From NCBI GenBank assembly GCA_031841125.1, contig CM063108.1, positions 41,658,268 through 41,722,267 of the forward strand: a DNA stretch of 64,000 nucleotides, written 5' to 3'. Source of the DNA: Acanthococcus lagerstroemiae. Lineage: Eukaryota; Arthropoda; Insecta; Hemiptera; Eriococcidae. How positions within the stretch are numbered: position 1 is the stretch's first letter; each line of letters starts with the position of its first letter. The notes beneath the pieces are model-generated. The model did no database searches, was not told where the DNA came from, and was given only the letters and a program-made list of their open reading frames with translations. Made by a program: the position numbers and the translations under genes. Positions 1 through 12,477 of the stretch are shown piece after piece.

Positions 1-2988
1 AGAAAAAGATAACGGGTGGTGGTGTTGCTTATGTTCTGAGAATATTCAAGGAGACATGATACAATGCTCCACTTGCCATACGCAGATGCACACGAAGTAG
101 CGGCACTTTTTCCAGAAGGTGGCAAAATTTTTGAACTAAAAATTTTTTTATTCTATCAGAAAATTAATTTTTATTTATTTATTTTTCATAATATTTTAAA
201 ATAGTAAATTTTTTATTCACCAGATTTTCCGAAAATAATTTACAAAATTATGCAAAACTAAATTTTTAATGGAGGGGGAGGTGAGGTAGCAGCGGCAACC
301 GAGAACAGGCCCTTTTGCACTTCCACCTTCGCCTTTGTCCAGAACCTCCCTCAGACAGTTTTTCGTCATAAAATCATTAACAAAAAATTCCACGTATACT
401 TCAAAAATAAATATTGACGGTCTAAAAGGAAAGATTTTCTATAATTTTCAGGAACCAATATACAAATTAATTAACGAATACAATTCAATTTCAAAACATC
501 CGTCGGTAACTTCTGATAACAAAAAATTCTTTCTTTTTTTTTTTACTTTATAATACTAGGCAGATTTTAGATGCGGCAGATAGACAAGTAAGGTCCAGCC
601 ACCTAGGTTCATATTAAGCTTGGGTATCATTGCGTGTCCATAAACATCACCTGTCCAGAACCTCCAACCTTTCCCCTACTGCTAAGGTTATGTTAAACCC
701 CTGTCCCCGTTTGTGATGTTTATTTTTAAGGTAGATACGAAAAATTACTGCAGACCATTTCTATGAAGAATCTGATGTAAAATGACATTTGGCTGAATTT
801 TTTTTCTCTTTTATATCTTACTAGCAGTCCTCCTAGACCCACCACAAGCAGAAGACCCTGGGGAATGCAGACCCACCTCCAGAAAGACCAGTAAGCGCCA
901 AGCCAGACACTCCCCATCAGCACCATCAGTATCCACACAGAGAAGAAAGAAAGGGTGACCCCCGGGCAAAGTCGAGTGTAATTTGGAATTTCGAGTAAGC
1001 TGTGGCCAAAAGGGATGGATACCATATTTCTAACGCCCCTGGATCCACCGAAAGGGGCAAAGACAAACAAACACATTCATAAACAATTAGAGATTAGAGA
1101 TTTCTGCCCCTTTATCATTTCTGAAGAGAGGCAGTTGCAGACACCAAAATTCCAACATAATGAGGAGAAGATCAATGCAAAACACTTCCGAAACGTCCAA
1201 GTCGAAAAAAATTAGAGGGTACAGACGGAGCAAAATGTTGTGCCCCCCCTTTTAATAAAGGCACCGAGATTTTTTACAGCCTAAATCTATTCGGAGTCCT
1301 TACGAATACATCCAGAAAATGTGAACCCCCCAGTTCTTACTATTTACCCGCTAACCTCGAATAAACACACAGAAAAACAAACATTAGAAAAATAATACTT
1401 TAACTTTTTAAAAAGAAATCGATCGGAGGTTCGAACTTCCTATAAAAAAATAAAGGAACGTTAATATGCTAGTTTGGACACCAATCTCAACAATCCCCAG
1501 CAAACTCTCAATTGTTCTCTCGTGTTTCCTATGAATTTCCTATTTGTTTGGACTGTAGTAAAGTTGCGGTTATCCAGTTTTCGATCATCCGGGTGTTCAT
1601 GTTATCCAGACAGCCAAATATTCTCGGTTATCCGTCATCGCGATTATCCTGTCATATCCCGTGCTATACAATTTGTTTATCTAAATCCAATAATTTATGA
1701 ATCAGCACTGCGTGAATACATATAGAAAGAGCCAGATTTATGTGAGGTGCCCCATCTATACAGTAACAGTCTTGAAAATCACACAAAATGTACATCAAAC
1801 CTGCGAAAAAGTTAACAAAATCCAAAGTTCTTGTCTATACGGATTAGTTTCGATCCGGCGGAACCTGGTCCCCAATTCAATTAAGTGTAATCGAGACCAC
1901 AAGTTTACCTACCCATTCCAAAGAAACATGTATCTACCCAACATTAAGTAATTGTCTTGACCTGCGGTCACAACAAGCAATACCTGAGTAAAATAATACT
2001 TGGCCCGTCTCAAGTCTGGAAAACAAATGCGAGGGAAATTGAACTCTCTACTATGTAAGAAAGAAAAAATAATGCGTTCGGCCTTCTTGTATTTTCAAAA
2101 TATGCAATATTTCACCAAAAATCTTTCGTTTTCTGGCTAGAAAAGGGTCTCACCCTCTCTGGAAGTGTCTCACCCTCGGCCAAAAAAGTCTCTGGTGGTA
2201 CTCATGCTGTAGTGCTACAGCGGCGAAATTTGGACCAGAGAAAGTTCTGCCGATCCTCGCACCTCATTTTCGAAAAGTAGAAGAACATGGCGATCTGAAG
2301 ACCTAAAAGAGAGTAGAGCTTGCATGCAAAGATGCGGCGTCGCTTCTGTCGGTACAGAAACCATTTATATGTACGTCGTGGAAGAAGGTAGAAAATTCCA
2401 CATGTATACCCAGTTCGTACCTGCATGATTGATAACCAGTGTGGGTGACTTTTCATTGCATGTTCAGGTCGTCGCGTTGCATTTCCTCCTCCTATACGTG
2501 CACTTCGCGCGTGATATTTTCAAACCTGAATCGAGCGATGATTTCGAATACAGCAAACCGGATCGAGGATGAGCCAAATTGACGAGAACGTGAGGTATTT
2601 AAGAGCGCACGACAGCGACACCGGCACGTCAGACTTCGTGAACGAATTGAACGAGCATTGTTGGAGATATTGCACGGGGAAGGGGAGTCGGGGCATGCCA
2701 AAATCGGAAGCAAACCGATGTGCAAGGCGTCCGGAGATCGACTAGCAATGTTGTACTGGGACGGCTTACGAAATATAGAACATCAAAAACAGTTTATTTT
2801 TTTTTTACTTATATTTATAAAGGAAACTAAAGTCCCCCTTTTACAGCCGAAACCGGTTAATAATGAAGAGGGACTGTAATTACAACATTAATTATTTTCT
2901 ATTAAAGACTAAAAAGGATAAAAAATAAGAGAAAAATGAAAGAGTCTCAGAAGGATGAAGTCTTACCAGCTCCAAGATAGAGCTCACG
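1..2988. other. non-coding stretch, no recognisable gene
   Basis: AT-rich DNA with poly-A/T tracts. No domain, RNA gene or complete transposon is recognised. A GC-richer patch near 2500-2760 holds a short open frame on + (ATG at 2569, stop about 2745, 59 codons) that matches nothing I know; it may be chance. A GGTTCGAAC-like tRNA B-box at about 1428 has no A-box or cloverleaf around it. Confidence 0.5.
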
Positions 2989-3125
2989 CAGTAGCGTAGC
3001 CTGGGAGGGTGTCCAGGCGGTCTGGATCTCTTTTACGACTTTGTCAAATCGTGGTTTTTCAACTTTTAGCGCCCACTTTGGACAAGACCAGATTCCCCTC
3101 AAATACTAGGCTGGCTACGCCACTG
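2989..3125. mobile_element. hAT-type MITE, CAGTRGCGTAGCC family, copy 1
   Basis: A 137 bp element starts CAGTAGCGTAGCCTGG and ends with GGCTGGCTACGCCACTG. Its ends are therefore inverted repeats with the CA...TG termini typical of hAT MITEs. The interior (GGTCTGGATCTC, TTTGTCAAA, GTGGTTTTTC) recurs at 19442-19596 and, truncated, at 3653-3773. I see no convincing 8-bp target duplication (AGCTCACG versus GCTGGCCC). It has no coding capacity. Confidence 0.75.
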
Positions 3126-3652
3126 GCTGGCCCAATGACCATACAGCAGTCTGACAGCACCAATTATGCAATCACTCGGAAATGCACCAATTCCGATACT
3201 TTACCCATGTTAATTTGGTTTTGGCTTTCAGTTTCTTTGTACATCATGAGACTGAAGCGAGCTTCTATGTAGTGATGGCCGAGAGTTGGAAAAGCTTTCT
3301 ATAGCCAAGGAACATGTTGTACCGGAGTGGATCCGGATCGATTCTGTCGTACAAATAAGATTAGCCGGGTTGTTCTCCAGAAACTGAGCATATTAAGGTG
3401 GCATGTAGCAGAGAATAGCAGGAGCATCAAAATTCAGGGAAGGGGATGACTTTTGTCTACGACGATAGACATTTCGTCCATGGCAAAAGCACTGATGATA
3501 TCTACGACTACGGATAAAACAGTTTTAAGAATTTTTTTCCCCCACAGAATTTTTGAAAATTGAGCTATCACATGCGCTAATGACTACATTCTGGCACTTG
3601 GATCGTGTTCAAGGATCAAATCTGAATTAATATTGCCGTTGGGTGATGGAAA
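3126..3652. other. non-coding, nothing recognised
   Basis: Sequence between two MITE copies. No open frame with recognisable similarity and no clear repeat. Confidence 0.5.
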
Positions 3653-3773
3653 ATGGATACCCTGTGCGACTTTGTCTAATAGTGGTTTTTCTTATTTTAA
3701 CACCCCCTCTAATAACTCCACACCTTTGGTTAAGACTATACATCCCTTAAACTCCAGGCTGGCTGAGTCACTG
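3653..3773. mobile_element. truncated hAT-type MITE, same family as 2989-3125
   Basis: The right part is collinear with the neighbouring full copy: CGACTTTGTC, a GTGGTTTTTC stretch, and a closing GGCTGGCTGAGTCACTG. The left terminal repeat is missing. It abuts the 5' end of the LINE fragment that follows. Confidence 0.65.
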
Positions 3774-3775
3774 AA

Positions 3776-4405
3776 TTGATAATTTCATTGATGACGCAGG
3801 AGATGAGCGGTCATGGTGTCATATTTACTGCATCGGATGGGCGTAACCGAGAGCCCGCGGTGCTCATTCTACACTGGATGAGGGCGAGATAATGATGCCT
3901 GGCACACACTGTTCGAGTGTCCGGCATTCGACTGAGAAAGAAAAGAAGCGGCAGCCACCTTTCGAAATGCGGGCGTTCAGTCGCTTACACCCGAGAGTCT
4001 GGTCTCCATAATGCTGAACAGTAAAGTGGAATGGGATCAGGTAGCTGCCTCTGTCAAGAAGACATTGAGCAGCAAGATGGACATGGAGTGGCAAAGACAA
4101 AGGCAGCAATCACAGCACCCAGTGCCGGCACTGGACATCCTACCAACATCGACGACGACGACAACGACAATGTCGCTGCTGCAGGCAGAAGAAGAGGAAG
4201 ATCCGGCGCAACTCGACACTGAAGAGGACACCGTAGATTCGCCGCCGTGAAGAGGTGAGAGGAGACATGTGGGTAGAAGGGCTGTATACCTCAAAGCGTC
4301 TCCCTTTATCCTAACGGAGACCCAGTCGGGGTAATTCCAGGGTAGGGGGTACCATGCCCCGGGGCCCATTTGGCGTGCGTGCACTGCCATACTCCTCACC
4401 ACCAT
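3776..4405 (+). mobile_element. R1-like LINE, 5'-truncated ORF2 C-terminus plus 3' UTR
   Basis: The translated sequence carries a degenerate TQ-x-SGHG motif. A Cys/His-rich region follows with HTLFECPAFD (about 3912-3940), then LTPESLVSIMLNSKVEWDQV, an Arg/Gln-rich helix and an acidic tail ending at TGA 4248-4250. This is the usual C-terminal layout of R1-clade ORF2: TLTGHG motif, CCHC-like cluster and HTLFxCP. An in-frame stop lies after the FECPAFD motif. The 3' part, 4251-4405, shares about 100 bp ending near GCCATACTCCTCACCACC with 12.7 kb, 38.15 kb (reverse) and 62.43 kb (reverse). I take this as the family's 3' UTR. The family's RT domain is at 62690-64000. The copy is dead and 5'-truncated. 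Confidence 0.75.
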
Positions 4406-4458
4406 CGAATGATTTCATAGCCGTGGATGTCACCCCATACAAACTGAAAACAAAGAAC

Positions 4459-4538
4459 TATAGTCCGTCTCACGAAAAGTAACTCTGACGTCATCGACTG
4501 CGATGAAGTAATAAACACTTTTCGTGGGGCAGACTATA
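4459..4538. mobile_element. short TIR element (80 bp), TA-flanked MITE candidate
   Basis: Ends TATAGTCCGTCTCACGAAAA and, inverted, TATAGTCTGCCCCACGAAAA pair over about 22 bp with a few mismatches. The loop is only about 36 bp, so the whole unit can fold back. The TA ends would fit a Tc1/mariner-type target duplication, but it is too short to assign. Confidence 0.55.
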
Positions 4539-4539
4539 C

Positions 4540-4695
4540 AGTCTCAGATTCTTAAGTAACTGGTATAGGACGGGTTGGAGGTGTTTTGTGATGTCAACTT
4601 GGAATATTCTGTAGGAACATAAAGAACTACGGTCTTAGATTCCAAGGTAACTGGTCTACCCCTGCTGTATTCATCAGGTAGGCAACCTTTCGGGT
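4540..4695 (+). repeat. dispersed repeat, GTAGGCAACC-ended family (copy 1, diverged)
   Basis: It shares CTCAGATT..AAGTAACTGGT, the CTGGTCTACCCCTG block and the terminal AGGTAGGCAACC with 8880-9190 and 18020-18240. Non-coding. Confidence 0.55.
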
Positions 4696-4764
4696 GCGTT
4701 TCGAGTCACATAACTTCATGTCAGTCCAGCCCCGGATTAAGGCCACTTACAAGCCTTACTCGCA

Positions 4765-4862
4765 AGGACGTACCGAAGAGTTCTCCTGGGGGGGGGGGTA
4801 AAAATTGTGAAAGTCCAAACTGACTCAACTTTAAATTCCCAAGTATCAAACCAAAAAAAAAA
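4765..4862 (+). mobile_element. left half of a MITE related to 13764-14050
   Basis: GGACGTACCGAAGAGTTCTC, a G-run, AAAAATTGTG and GACTCAACT..AAATTCCCAAGTATC are collinear with the element at 13764. The right end is missing. Confidence 0.6.
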
Positions 4863-4869
4863 TAATTAA

Positions 4870-5247
4870 CTTCTACTTGACCACCTTAATGTGTAAAGGA
4901 AGTTGTGTGTTCCTCTCAAGTATTTCTAACATCCTTCCAGCTTACCCTCCCAGACTAGGGTATGCTCATGTGTGCAAATGTGAGTGCTTGTGGGATATAG
5001 TTCTAATCTGCATTTGAAGGGACGAAACTGTGGAGAGATGGGTGGTGAAACTCTAAGAACGTCTGTTTGTTTGTTTATTTATTATTTTTTTTTCAATTAA
5101 AAAATGTTTTGATAAAAAAATCGGCCAGTTTTCAGTTTTTTTTTTTTTTTTAATTTCGTCGGCGAATTTTTAGTTTTCAAAAAATATTTATCTGCAAATT
5201 TTCCTTATCCATCCCCCCCCCCAACTGAAAGTCAAATTTCGTCTCTG
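4870..5247 (+). repeat. dispersed composite repeat, partial copy C
   Basis: ACCACCTTAATG.GTAAAGGAAG, TGTTCCTCTCAAGTA and CAGCTTACCCTCC are shared in order with 18963-19385 and, inverted, with 53464-53895. From about 5029 the repeat is occupied by a MITE with ends AGGGACGAAAC and TTTCGTCTCTG; the first base of the CAG end is mutated. Confidence 0.7.
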
Positions 5248-5744
5248 GCCCTATTACTGAGCACCTTAGGGAGAATTAGAAGTTTTGAAATACCTCAACA
5301 ACCTACCTACATGTATATGGGTATCATATTGTCCGTTCCAACTATTGCTGAACCTTCTGAACTATCTTGAAAATTAGGGGATGCCTAAATACATCCGACT
5401 AATACTGCGTAGATCTGTTGTATCTATATCTCGATTTTTACACTGAATATAGTACTATGTTTACTATTGGGGAATGGTCTTTCAGATTTCAGGCGTCTTT
5501 CTAAGTTACATATATGGGGAAATTCCATGGAGGCGGTGAGGAAAACAGGTTACAAAAGGTCTTCCAGATTTCAGGTGCCTCTTCGTAAGTTACAAGTATG
5601 CGGGGAAATTCCAAACTGAAACGAAGCCAAACTGCGTACGAGCTGCATCTTTTGAATCGTATACAAGAATCGCTTATCATTTACCAATGAGAAGAATAGA
5701 AGAAGAGAGAAAAAAAAAAAAAACGAACTGAACGTTATCACCGT
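5248..5744. repeat. non-coding with a two-unit imperfect tandem duplication (5474-5613)
   Basis: TCAGATTTCAGGCGTC...TAAGTTAC..GGGGAAATTCC at about 5480-5526 is repeated with changes at about 5567-5612, a period near 87 bp. Nothing else is recognised. Confidence 0.5.
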
Positions 5745-6560
5745 CAATAATTCCAGTACCTACTAAATCCCGAAGCTCGGAATAATAAGCACGCGTGACG
5801 CCGTAAATATCCGGATAAGGCGCTTTGGTCGTAGAATTAAATCGATTTATGTCCGATGCTATCTTTAACTAATGTTCTACTTATTTACATTTTATAACTT
5901 AACGTATGTGAAGATATGTAGTTCACGATGTAAAATATGCCTCACTCGAATGGTCTAATGTTGTACGCACAGCCTTACGAATACAAAAATCGTACAAATT
6001 ATCGGCAGGTCGACTTCATTTATCAGTTTTTTTCTCCTTCTTTTCGGCTACCTACTACGAGTGTACACGAGCGAGCTTACCGTTTTCCGAAATAAATATT
6101 TATAACGACGTTGACAGACGTTTGTATCGACTACGTTCAACTTATTGATGCACGTATAGATCTTGGACAGGGCTAGCACGAGTACCCATATAATTGAACT
6201 CGCGGGCTCGAATTACAGAGAGCTTCTAACATCTCACAACATGCACATAGAGAGCTCAACAGAACGTCTCTTCTTGTCTGGACACAGCATCGGGCCATCG
6301 GCAGCTCCGAGACCATTAGCAGCGACCTGGCGACCGGAGTAGCCAATGTACGAGCATCACTCGCCGGGTGCACGGTGCCCGTCACGTATTAACGTTTTAA
6401 TCAAAATTATTTCGTATTCTGGTACGTGACTTGACGTGACCTTGTTGCACAGGTTCAAAGCTGCTGAGAGAATTAATGAGACAGCGAACCGCGGAAGCTG
6501 CCACCTTAATTGCACAAAACGTAGCGCCGTTCGCTTACGGCAGCGTCATTGCAGAGTGAG
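5745..6560. other. GC-richer low-repeat island, no gene recognised
   Basis: This block does not share sequence with other parts of the window and has more balanced composition, with many CpGs. No convincing open frame or splice pattern was found. A conserved non-coding role is possible but is inference only. Confidence 0.35.
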
Positions 6561-8879
6561 TGCCTTCCCGCGGATTTTGAAATGAAATTCACGCCGAAAT
6601 ACACTTCTCGCCCACACACAGTTATTTATTTGGAAAAAGCACAACGGAATAGCAATGAGAAAACTGAGCGCCGGGTGTAGAGTTCGGCTGCCCCGGGGCT
6701 CAGAATTCGTAGGATCTTCTCTTCTCCTAGTTTGTTGGTAAAACAAGAAAATGCGCTTTTTCAGTGGTGTTGAAGATACATCATTGTTGAGGTGTTGGAT
6801 ATTGGGTGGGGTTCCATACTGCTGGGGATCACATAGTGCTAGGGTGGGTACCGGGGCCCCGTGGACATGCTTGAATACGGCCGTGTATGGACCGGGAGCT
6901 AGCTTCTAATTGGGGTACAAAGCTCTAGTTTAGGAGCAGGAAAGGATGTAAATAAGTACAATCGAAATTTGATTTTCCATACGACTGTGATACAAATAGG
7001 AATCGAGGCAACCCGTATAAATTTGCCAAAAATACAAACTAGTAACCCTGCGCAGCTATACTGAAGCGTCGAAATATTCCGCTCAACATGATGTCACCTT
7101 CCTAAAATGTAGACGACACCTGGATGAAAGATACACAATACACCATACGTACTAATAAATTAGCTTTGAACTTCTATTCTGGATTCCTTCATCCCATTCC
7201 CCTTCTGGAAACGCTGACGCAAGTTGTACCTAATATCAAGAAGTTTTTGTCGCAAATCATTTAAAAGATATTAAATGTTGATAAAGCATCACATAGACAT
7301 AAAAACCGTAGTACCGAATATGCAGCCTGAAATGCCGACAGAAGGAATAGAGAAATTTTTAGTCATTATACGATCAACACTGTTTTCTCCGCTTGGCATC
7401 GTCTCCAATCGGAAATCGGTTCTCCTACTTCAACAGTGGCTATATAAAGCGATTTAGGAAAGAAGAAAGAGATTCAATTATGAGTAGCCGAAGGAGAAGG
7501 ACTGCGTACGTACTGTAATCTGAGGTAACTTCGGACTATTTGTAACTTCAAGTCCCTGTAACTCCCTCACATGTGGTACAAAAGGTGGTTTGAAGGTAAC
7601 TAAAAAATCTTGTCTTGACCTGTAGTTTACCACTACATAGGTAAAAAACTGCTTAATTTTAATTTTGAACCCTTCAGAAGATAAAAAGTGGCAGTTTAAA
7701 AACTATCTGGAAAAGGGGTATAACTTCGGACTTTTCTTTTCTCTCTTCAAAAAAATAATGTTTTCGTTTCCTAAAGTTCTGAAAACACTTTTTATGAGCT
7801 TTAAATGAAGAATCAATATTTATTCAAGTATAAAAAAATATTTTTAATCATTAAAGTATACAAATATTCTGAAAAAGATCAAATTGTAAAATAGAAAATC
7901 AAAATTTCTGCTATAAAAATGTTTAAATTGTAAAATATAAATTCAAAATGAGGTATACATTTCATAACTTCTTTGACAAAGTCGTGGAGATCTCTTCTGA
8001 CATTTTTCTTTCCCGATAATTCAACTTCCATTCACTCTATTGATCTGTTTTTTTTCTTTTTCTTTTTAAATTATTCAGAAAAGTTCGCTGCATCCCCGAC
8101 TACGAGAAAAACAAAATTTAATAAGATTTTCTTGGTGTTCCAAACAAAGTTTTCTGACTGTTTTATTTATTTATTTTTTTTTTTTTTTTGGGGGGGGGGG
8201 GGCTTTTTGTAAGCGCGTCACGAAAATCATTCTAGTTTCTCTACATCGATTTTAAAATCGATTTTAACTACATAGAGCAGGGTAGCCACATGCGTTGGAA
8301 TTAATTCCGTGCCAAATTTGACGGAATTCCCTTCAATCTGAACTTCGTGGGCAATGTTTTAAGTAAAAAAGTTGAATCGGTCCAAAGTTACCCCGGATTC
8401 CGAAGTTACTCTAGATTACGAGCCTTTTCCGGCAAAAATCTGGCGGTCTCTCTACGGGTATACACTTCGTGGCCGTCCTCCTTCTCCAGGAGCTCCCCCC
8501 AGGGTAGGGTACCACCGGGGAAACGTGAGATTAAGGTACAGAGGAGGTCACCAGGAATTTATCCGCACGGAGGGGAAGGAGGAGGTGTCTTTTACTGTTT
8601 AGTTTATAGAGAGCCCTCCCCCACAACAACCCCCTTGTTCCTCGACCGCGACCCTCTTCATTATTGCGATGATCCCCGCCCGTTACCGTCGATTCCGACC
8701 TCCCCTCCCGTTGCCTTCCTGCCACCAAACTCCCTCCCCCCATGAACCCCCTCCCAAAAATAGGCTACCCCTGGAGAAATGAGCAATTAAGGAGCAGAAT
8801 AGGCAACCCCCCGGAGGCACCGTGCAGTCACGCAGCCGCAGCATATGATTTCGGGAAAATTCTCAGTGAACAGATCTAC
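6561..8879. other. non-coding stretch, low-complexity tracts
   Basis: No recognisable gene. It contains AT-rich DNA, a T-run followed by a G-run at about 8170-8205, and a C-rich/CT-rich patch at 8450-8760. Short open frames in both directions across that patch look composition-driven. Confidence 0.45.
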
Positions 8880-9190
8880 AATGAGATGATGATGACGTCA
8901 TAAGGACCTGAGATTTCAGAGTCCAATGTAGCTGGTCTGCTCTATTCATGAACACTATATCTGCCTTTATTCATATCTTAAGTTAGACTGTGTGTTATAT
9001 CTTGCGACTTGAAATGTTGGAGATTATGGGTAATTATGTCATTATATTATGTCTTTTTATGTCTTATTACGAGTATGTCGGTTATGTCTTAAAACTTGGA
9101 GATCTTTTATGTTAGAACCGATTATGTCCTTGAAAGTAGCTGATCTGCCCCTGCAATTTTTCTGATTTTTAGGTAGGCAACCCGCAGTGC
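8880..9190 (+). repeat. dispersed repeat, GTAGGCAACC-ended family (copy 2)
   Basis: It contains repeated TTATGTCTT/TTATGTCGG words, AAAACTTGGAGATCTTTTAT, CTTGAAAGTAGCTGATCTGC and a terminal TTTTTAGGTAGGCAACCC. It is collinear with 18020-18240. No coding capacity; transposon class unknown. Confidence 0.7.
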
Positions 9191-9789
9191 CCCCCCCAAG
9201 GAGGCGGCGGTGGCAGCGGATTTTACTTTTTTAGTATACTAGGGGGTTTCGTGGCCCAACCGCAGCCGTCACTCGCTTCGCTCGTGCCGGCTAAAGCCTA
9301 GATCGGCGCTTCGCGCCTCGCAGCTTCACAAGTTTCTCACTCTTCCTGTCAGACTTCCTTTTTTTTTCCTTATCGAGGCTTTTTGTGACAACACCAGTTG
9401 TACAAATACACTGATGGGTTTCTATACCTTCAAGAATAAGTCACACCTTTCAGTTTGATCTGTTAGAGAAGGCACCCAGGACTTCCACCTCCACTATGAC
9501 CAGGGTGGGAAAGGCCCTTCACCACAACTGCCTTCCCATAACAAAACCCTCTCCACCATTCGCCACCGAAGCCCCCTCCGGGAGAAAAAACGTTACTGCG
9601 GACTGCCTACCCTGCCCCTGAAATGCTCATTTCTCCAGGGGCAGCCTACCCTTGGGAGGGAGTTCATGGTGGAGGAGGCACTCCAGAAGAAAAAGAAAGA
9701 TGATTGGGCGTCCCCCATGCCACCATAGCTACGGTTCTGTACAGTTCGAATGAAATCCGAGTAAAAATCGTTTTGCTTTTCGAATTCTC
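9191..9789. other. GC-rich non-coding stretch
   Basis: No gene recognised. It holds CTGCCCCTG (about 9611-9619) facing CAGGGGCAG (about 9635-9643), a short perfect 9-bp inverted repeat around a small loop, plus CGCTTCGCTCG-type words seen elsewhere in the window. Confidence 0.4.
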
Positions 9790-10760
9790 CGTCAAAACTT
9801 TTTCGCATCTACAGCAATGAGAATGATGTGTTGACGCGCTGCCACGTGAATGTCGAGGATTCGGTTCGAATTTTTTCGCCCGGGCTGCGACCTCTATGTC
9901 TCTCTCGCTGGCTGACAATAGCATCGCGAGTTGTATACGCAATTGTCATCCGTCGTTTCTCGCAGATCCGAACCTCTGTCGCAGACGGTCGAATGGCGGG
10001 TGGTGTCGGGGCACGCGTTGTTGATACTGTATAGTAATAATACAAAAAAAAAAGCAAAAAAAAAAAAAAGCTGTAGTCCAAAAGAATAAGCACCTGCCGG
10101 TTTCAACAAACATCGGTGGCATATCCGGCTAGAATAGACTGCAATGTCCTCGTGGAATTCCACCTGCATCGCCCACAACTGGTTAAAGCGATACCGAGCT
10201 GTCTCCAATTTCGAACGCCACCGAACAAGACCTGTATCTGTAATCATTCTGTGTGTACCTGTGTAGTGTGTACATACATACACACACTGCAGGCTACAAC
10301 TACACTCCATTATAGGAGTATGAGTTCACAATTTTACATGCATGCATCGTGCACGCGAGCCGTTCACCAAATGTCGAAATTAATATACTCGGAGCTTCTT
10401 TTCGTTTGTAATTTTTCTTTTCATTTTTTTGTTTTTCGTTTCCCATTCTCTCGGCTGTTTTTAATTAATTAAAGCTATCATTTTCTTCGGCGCAGTCGGC
10501 GCTGCTGGTTGATTTATTCGTAAATAAATCGTAGTGGGATAAAGAAATCATAATTCAAGTTGATGCGCGTGTAAATGATAGCGGGCTCGTTAATTTTCGT
10601 ATAAGTATGTTTTGGGTGACCGATGACGTTAATTCTTGATTTAGCAGTATGCGTTGGAGGTTGAGAGGTTTTCGGTTGAAGCGAGAGGCAAAGAGGCTGA
10701 TGCATGCTCGGCCAGTGTGTTCACGACGATCGCAGTGACACGGATTTTCTATACGTGGAT
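9790..10760. other. GC-richer low-repeat island, no gene recognised
   Basis: Unique sequence within the window. Near 10455-10540 it has TTAATTAATTAAAG and GTAAATAAAT, matching general homeodomain-type and forkhead-type cores, but such short motifs are common. Open frames of about 100 codons occur on both strands without recognisable domains, and I do not call them genes. Confidence 0.35.
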
Positions 10761-11410
10761 TTGAATATTAACTTTGCGAGAAAAAAAAAAACTGATCGCC
10801 ATAGCAACGTGAACATCCATGAATGGAATATAGTCTCAAAATAATGGCCATTATTTGGGCCAACTCCCCGTTGATGGGACTCTAATGGACCATGTCCCAA
10901 GATTACTTTCAAAATTAAATCAAGTGACTTCGAAAATGTATGTATAAATCTCCCATTTCTAATATATTTTGTCTGTTTCGTTGCTCGAGGTAGACAAGTG
11001 AACCGTAAAAGCTGGGGGTTCGTACTTTCTGGATGTGCTTGCATGAACTCTAGAAACAGTGCTGGATTCAAACTTTGTGGGCCGAGGTCCCAGTATTTGT
11101 GGAGGCCCTTTACATCCTCAAAATAAAAATTGCTGAGTACTAGCAATATGAATTTTTTTAAAGTATGGTTTCGGTTAATAATAACATAATTTCAATTGAT
11201 AATAACATTAAAAGGCGTGTTAATTATGATGTAAAATATTAATTACTTCTTAAACCAGCATTTCAAAAAACGACTTAATAATATAATGAAAATTACTTTT
11301 TAAAAACTGCTTTTTGCGCCTTTTTTTTTTTTTTTTTTTAACAAATACATGTAAAATGTTAGCAAAAGACAACTCACGTATGATATCTAATTCTAAACTT
11401 AACCTACTTA
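10761..11410. other. non-coding, nothing recognised
   Basis: AT-rich DNA with a long T-run at about 11321-11339. No gene or repeat recognised. Confidence 0.45.
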
Positions 11411-11674
11411 CAGGGTGGCCAGTTTTTCCCCCAAAAAAATTCCTGACGTTTCCAGATTTTTTCAGTCTATTTTCTAACTTTTTCATAACGAACAAATTAT
11501 TTAAAAAAAAAAGTTAAACTGAGTCTGACAGAGAAAATTGTGCAATACTTTCGCATCATAAAATTTTCTTCAAAATTCTCTGACTTATTCGATTTTCTTT
11601 CAAAATTCCCTGACTTCTCTAAGTGTGCTCACATTCCCTGACTTTTCCCAGGTTTCCAGAAACTGGTCACCCTG
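11411..11674. mobile_element. MITE with CAGGGTGRCCAGTTT terminal inverted repeats
   Basis: The 264 bp element starts CAGGGTGGCCAGTTT and ends AAACTGGTCACCCTG, so 14 of 15 terminal bases pair. TACTTA occurs immediately outside both ends (11405-11410 and 11675-11680). The direct repeat could be a 6-bp duplication, or a TA duplication in a TACTTA context, so the superfamily (hAT versus Tc1/mariner) is open. The interior is TTCCCTGACTT-rich and non-coding. Confidence 0.75.
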
Positions 11675-12477
11675 TACTTAAATCAATGAGCCGTTCTTGC
11701 TCCATACTCGTCCGTAAACGAATTTTGATGAGTTTCATTTCGGAGAATGAGCGTCCTCTCCTGAACGATTTGAAACCATTATCGACAAAAATATTCAAAG
11801 AACGATTTGTACATTGAGAAAAGTTCCTCGTAAATTATTTTCTAGGATAATTCTATACTGGGACAACTCCTCTGATTTTTTTTTTTTAAAATAATTTTTG
11901 ATGAATGCACTAAATTGTATTAATTTTTTTTTCCTAAATTTCTTTCCAGTTTATCTGGATACGAATTGACTAAATTCTTCACTTTTTCTTTCAAATTTTC
12001 TAGCTCATACGAGTCATTAAATAATTCTGCCAAGAAACTAAACTTATCGCAGATATTACTTCATATGCAGATAATCTTTGTTCTAATGACATTTTAAACT
12101 GATCTATAAAGTGCAGGAATGCCTAGGTCCGAAATTTTTCCCGTGGAGTTAATTGCACGGTAGAAGCAAAGGCGTCGTTGGAATTTTTTTTTTTTTTTTG
12201 GGGGAGGGGGGTGAGGGGGTAAATTTTTTTAGTAGTGTTGCACTATATTCATCGGCGTTGGTGGATTTTTTTTGGGGAGATTTTCTGAATTCGATTATGT
12301 TTGACATCTTGTGTATGTGTACTGCGAGTTAACTGTATGGTACGGTACTACTAATTGCGGCATCACATGGCACTAATTCGTTTATAAATTTTGTATAACT
12401 ATACAAGTATAAATATAATTATTGGCCTTTGAATGGGGGGGGGGGAGATAATTTTAATCATTTCTACCCCCCCCCAA
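11675..12477. other. non-coding, low-complexity tracts
   Basis: AT-rich, with T/G-runs at about 12185-12220 and C/G-runs at 12437-12476. No gene recognised. Confidence 0.45.

Noticed and set aside
1420..1445. GGTTCGAAC tRNA-like B-box
   Set aside because: No A-box, acceptor pairing or cloverleaf could be placed around it.
4037..4405. 122-codon minus-strand frame with Ser/Val runs
   Set aside because: It is antisense to the R1-like ORF2 end; the Val/Ser runs are the complement of the GACGAC-type repeats in that ORF.
8160..8210. long T-run followed by G-run, and the C-run at 25681-25696, as possible functional motifs
   Set aside because: Simple homopolymer tracts, several of them inside MITEs; no other signal accompanies them.
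10116..10472. 118-codon frame, and overlapping minus-strand frames of similar size
   Set aside because: Both strands are open over the same DNA, no motif is recognised, and it runs into simple sequence.
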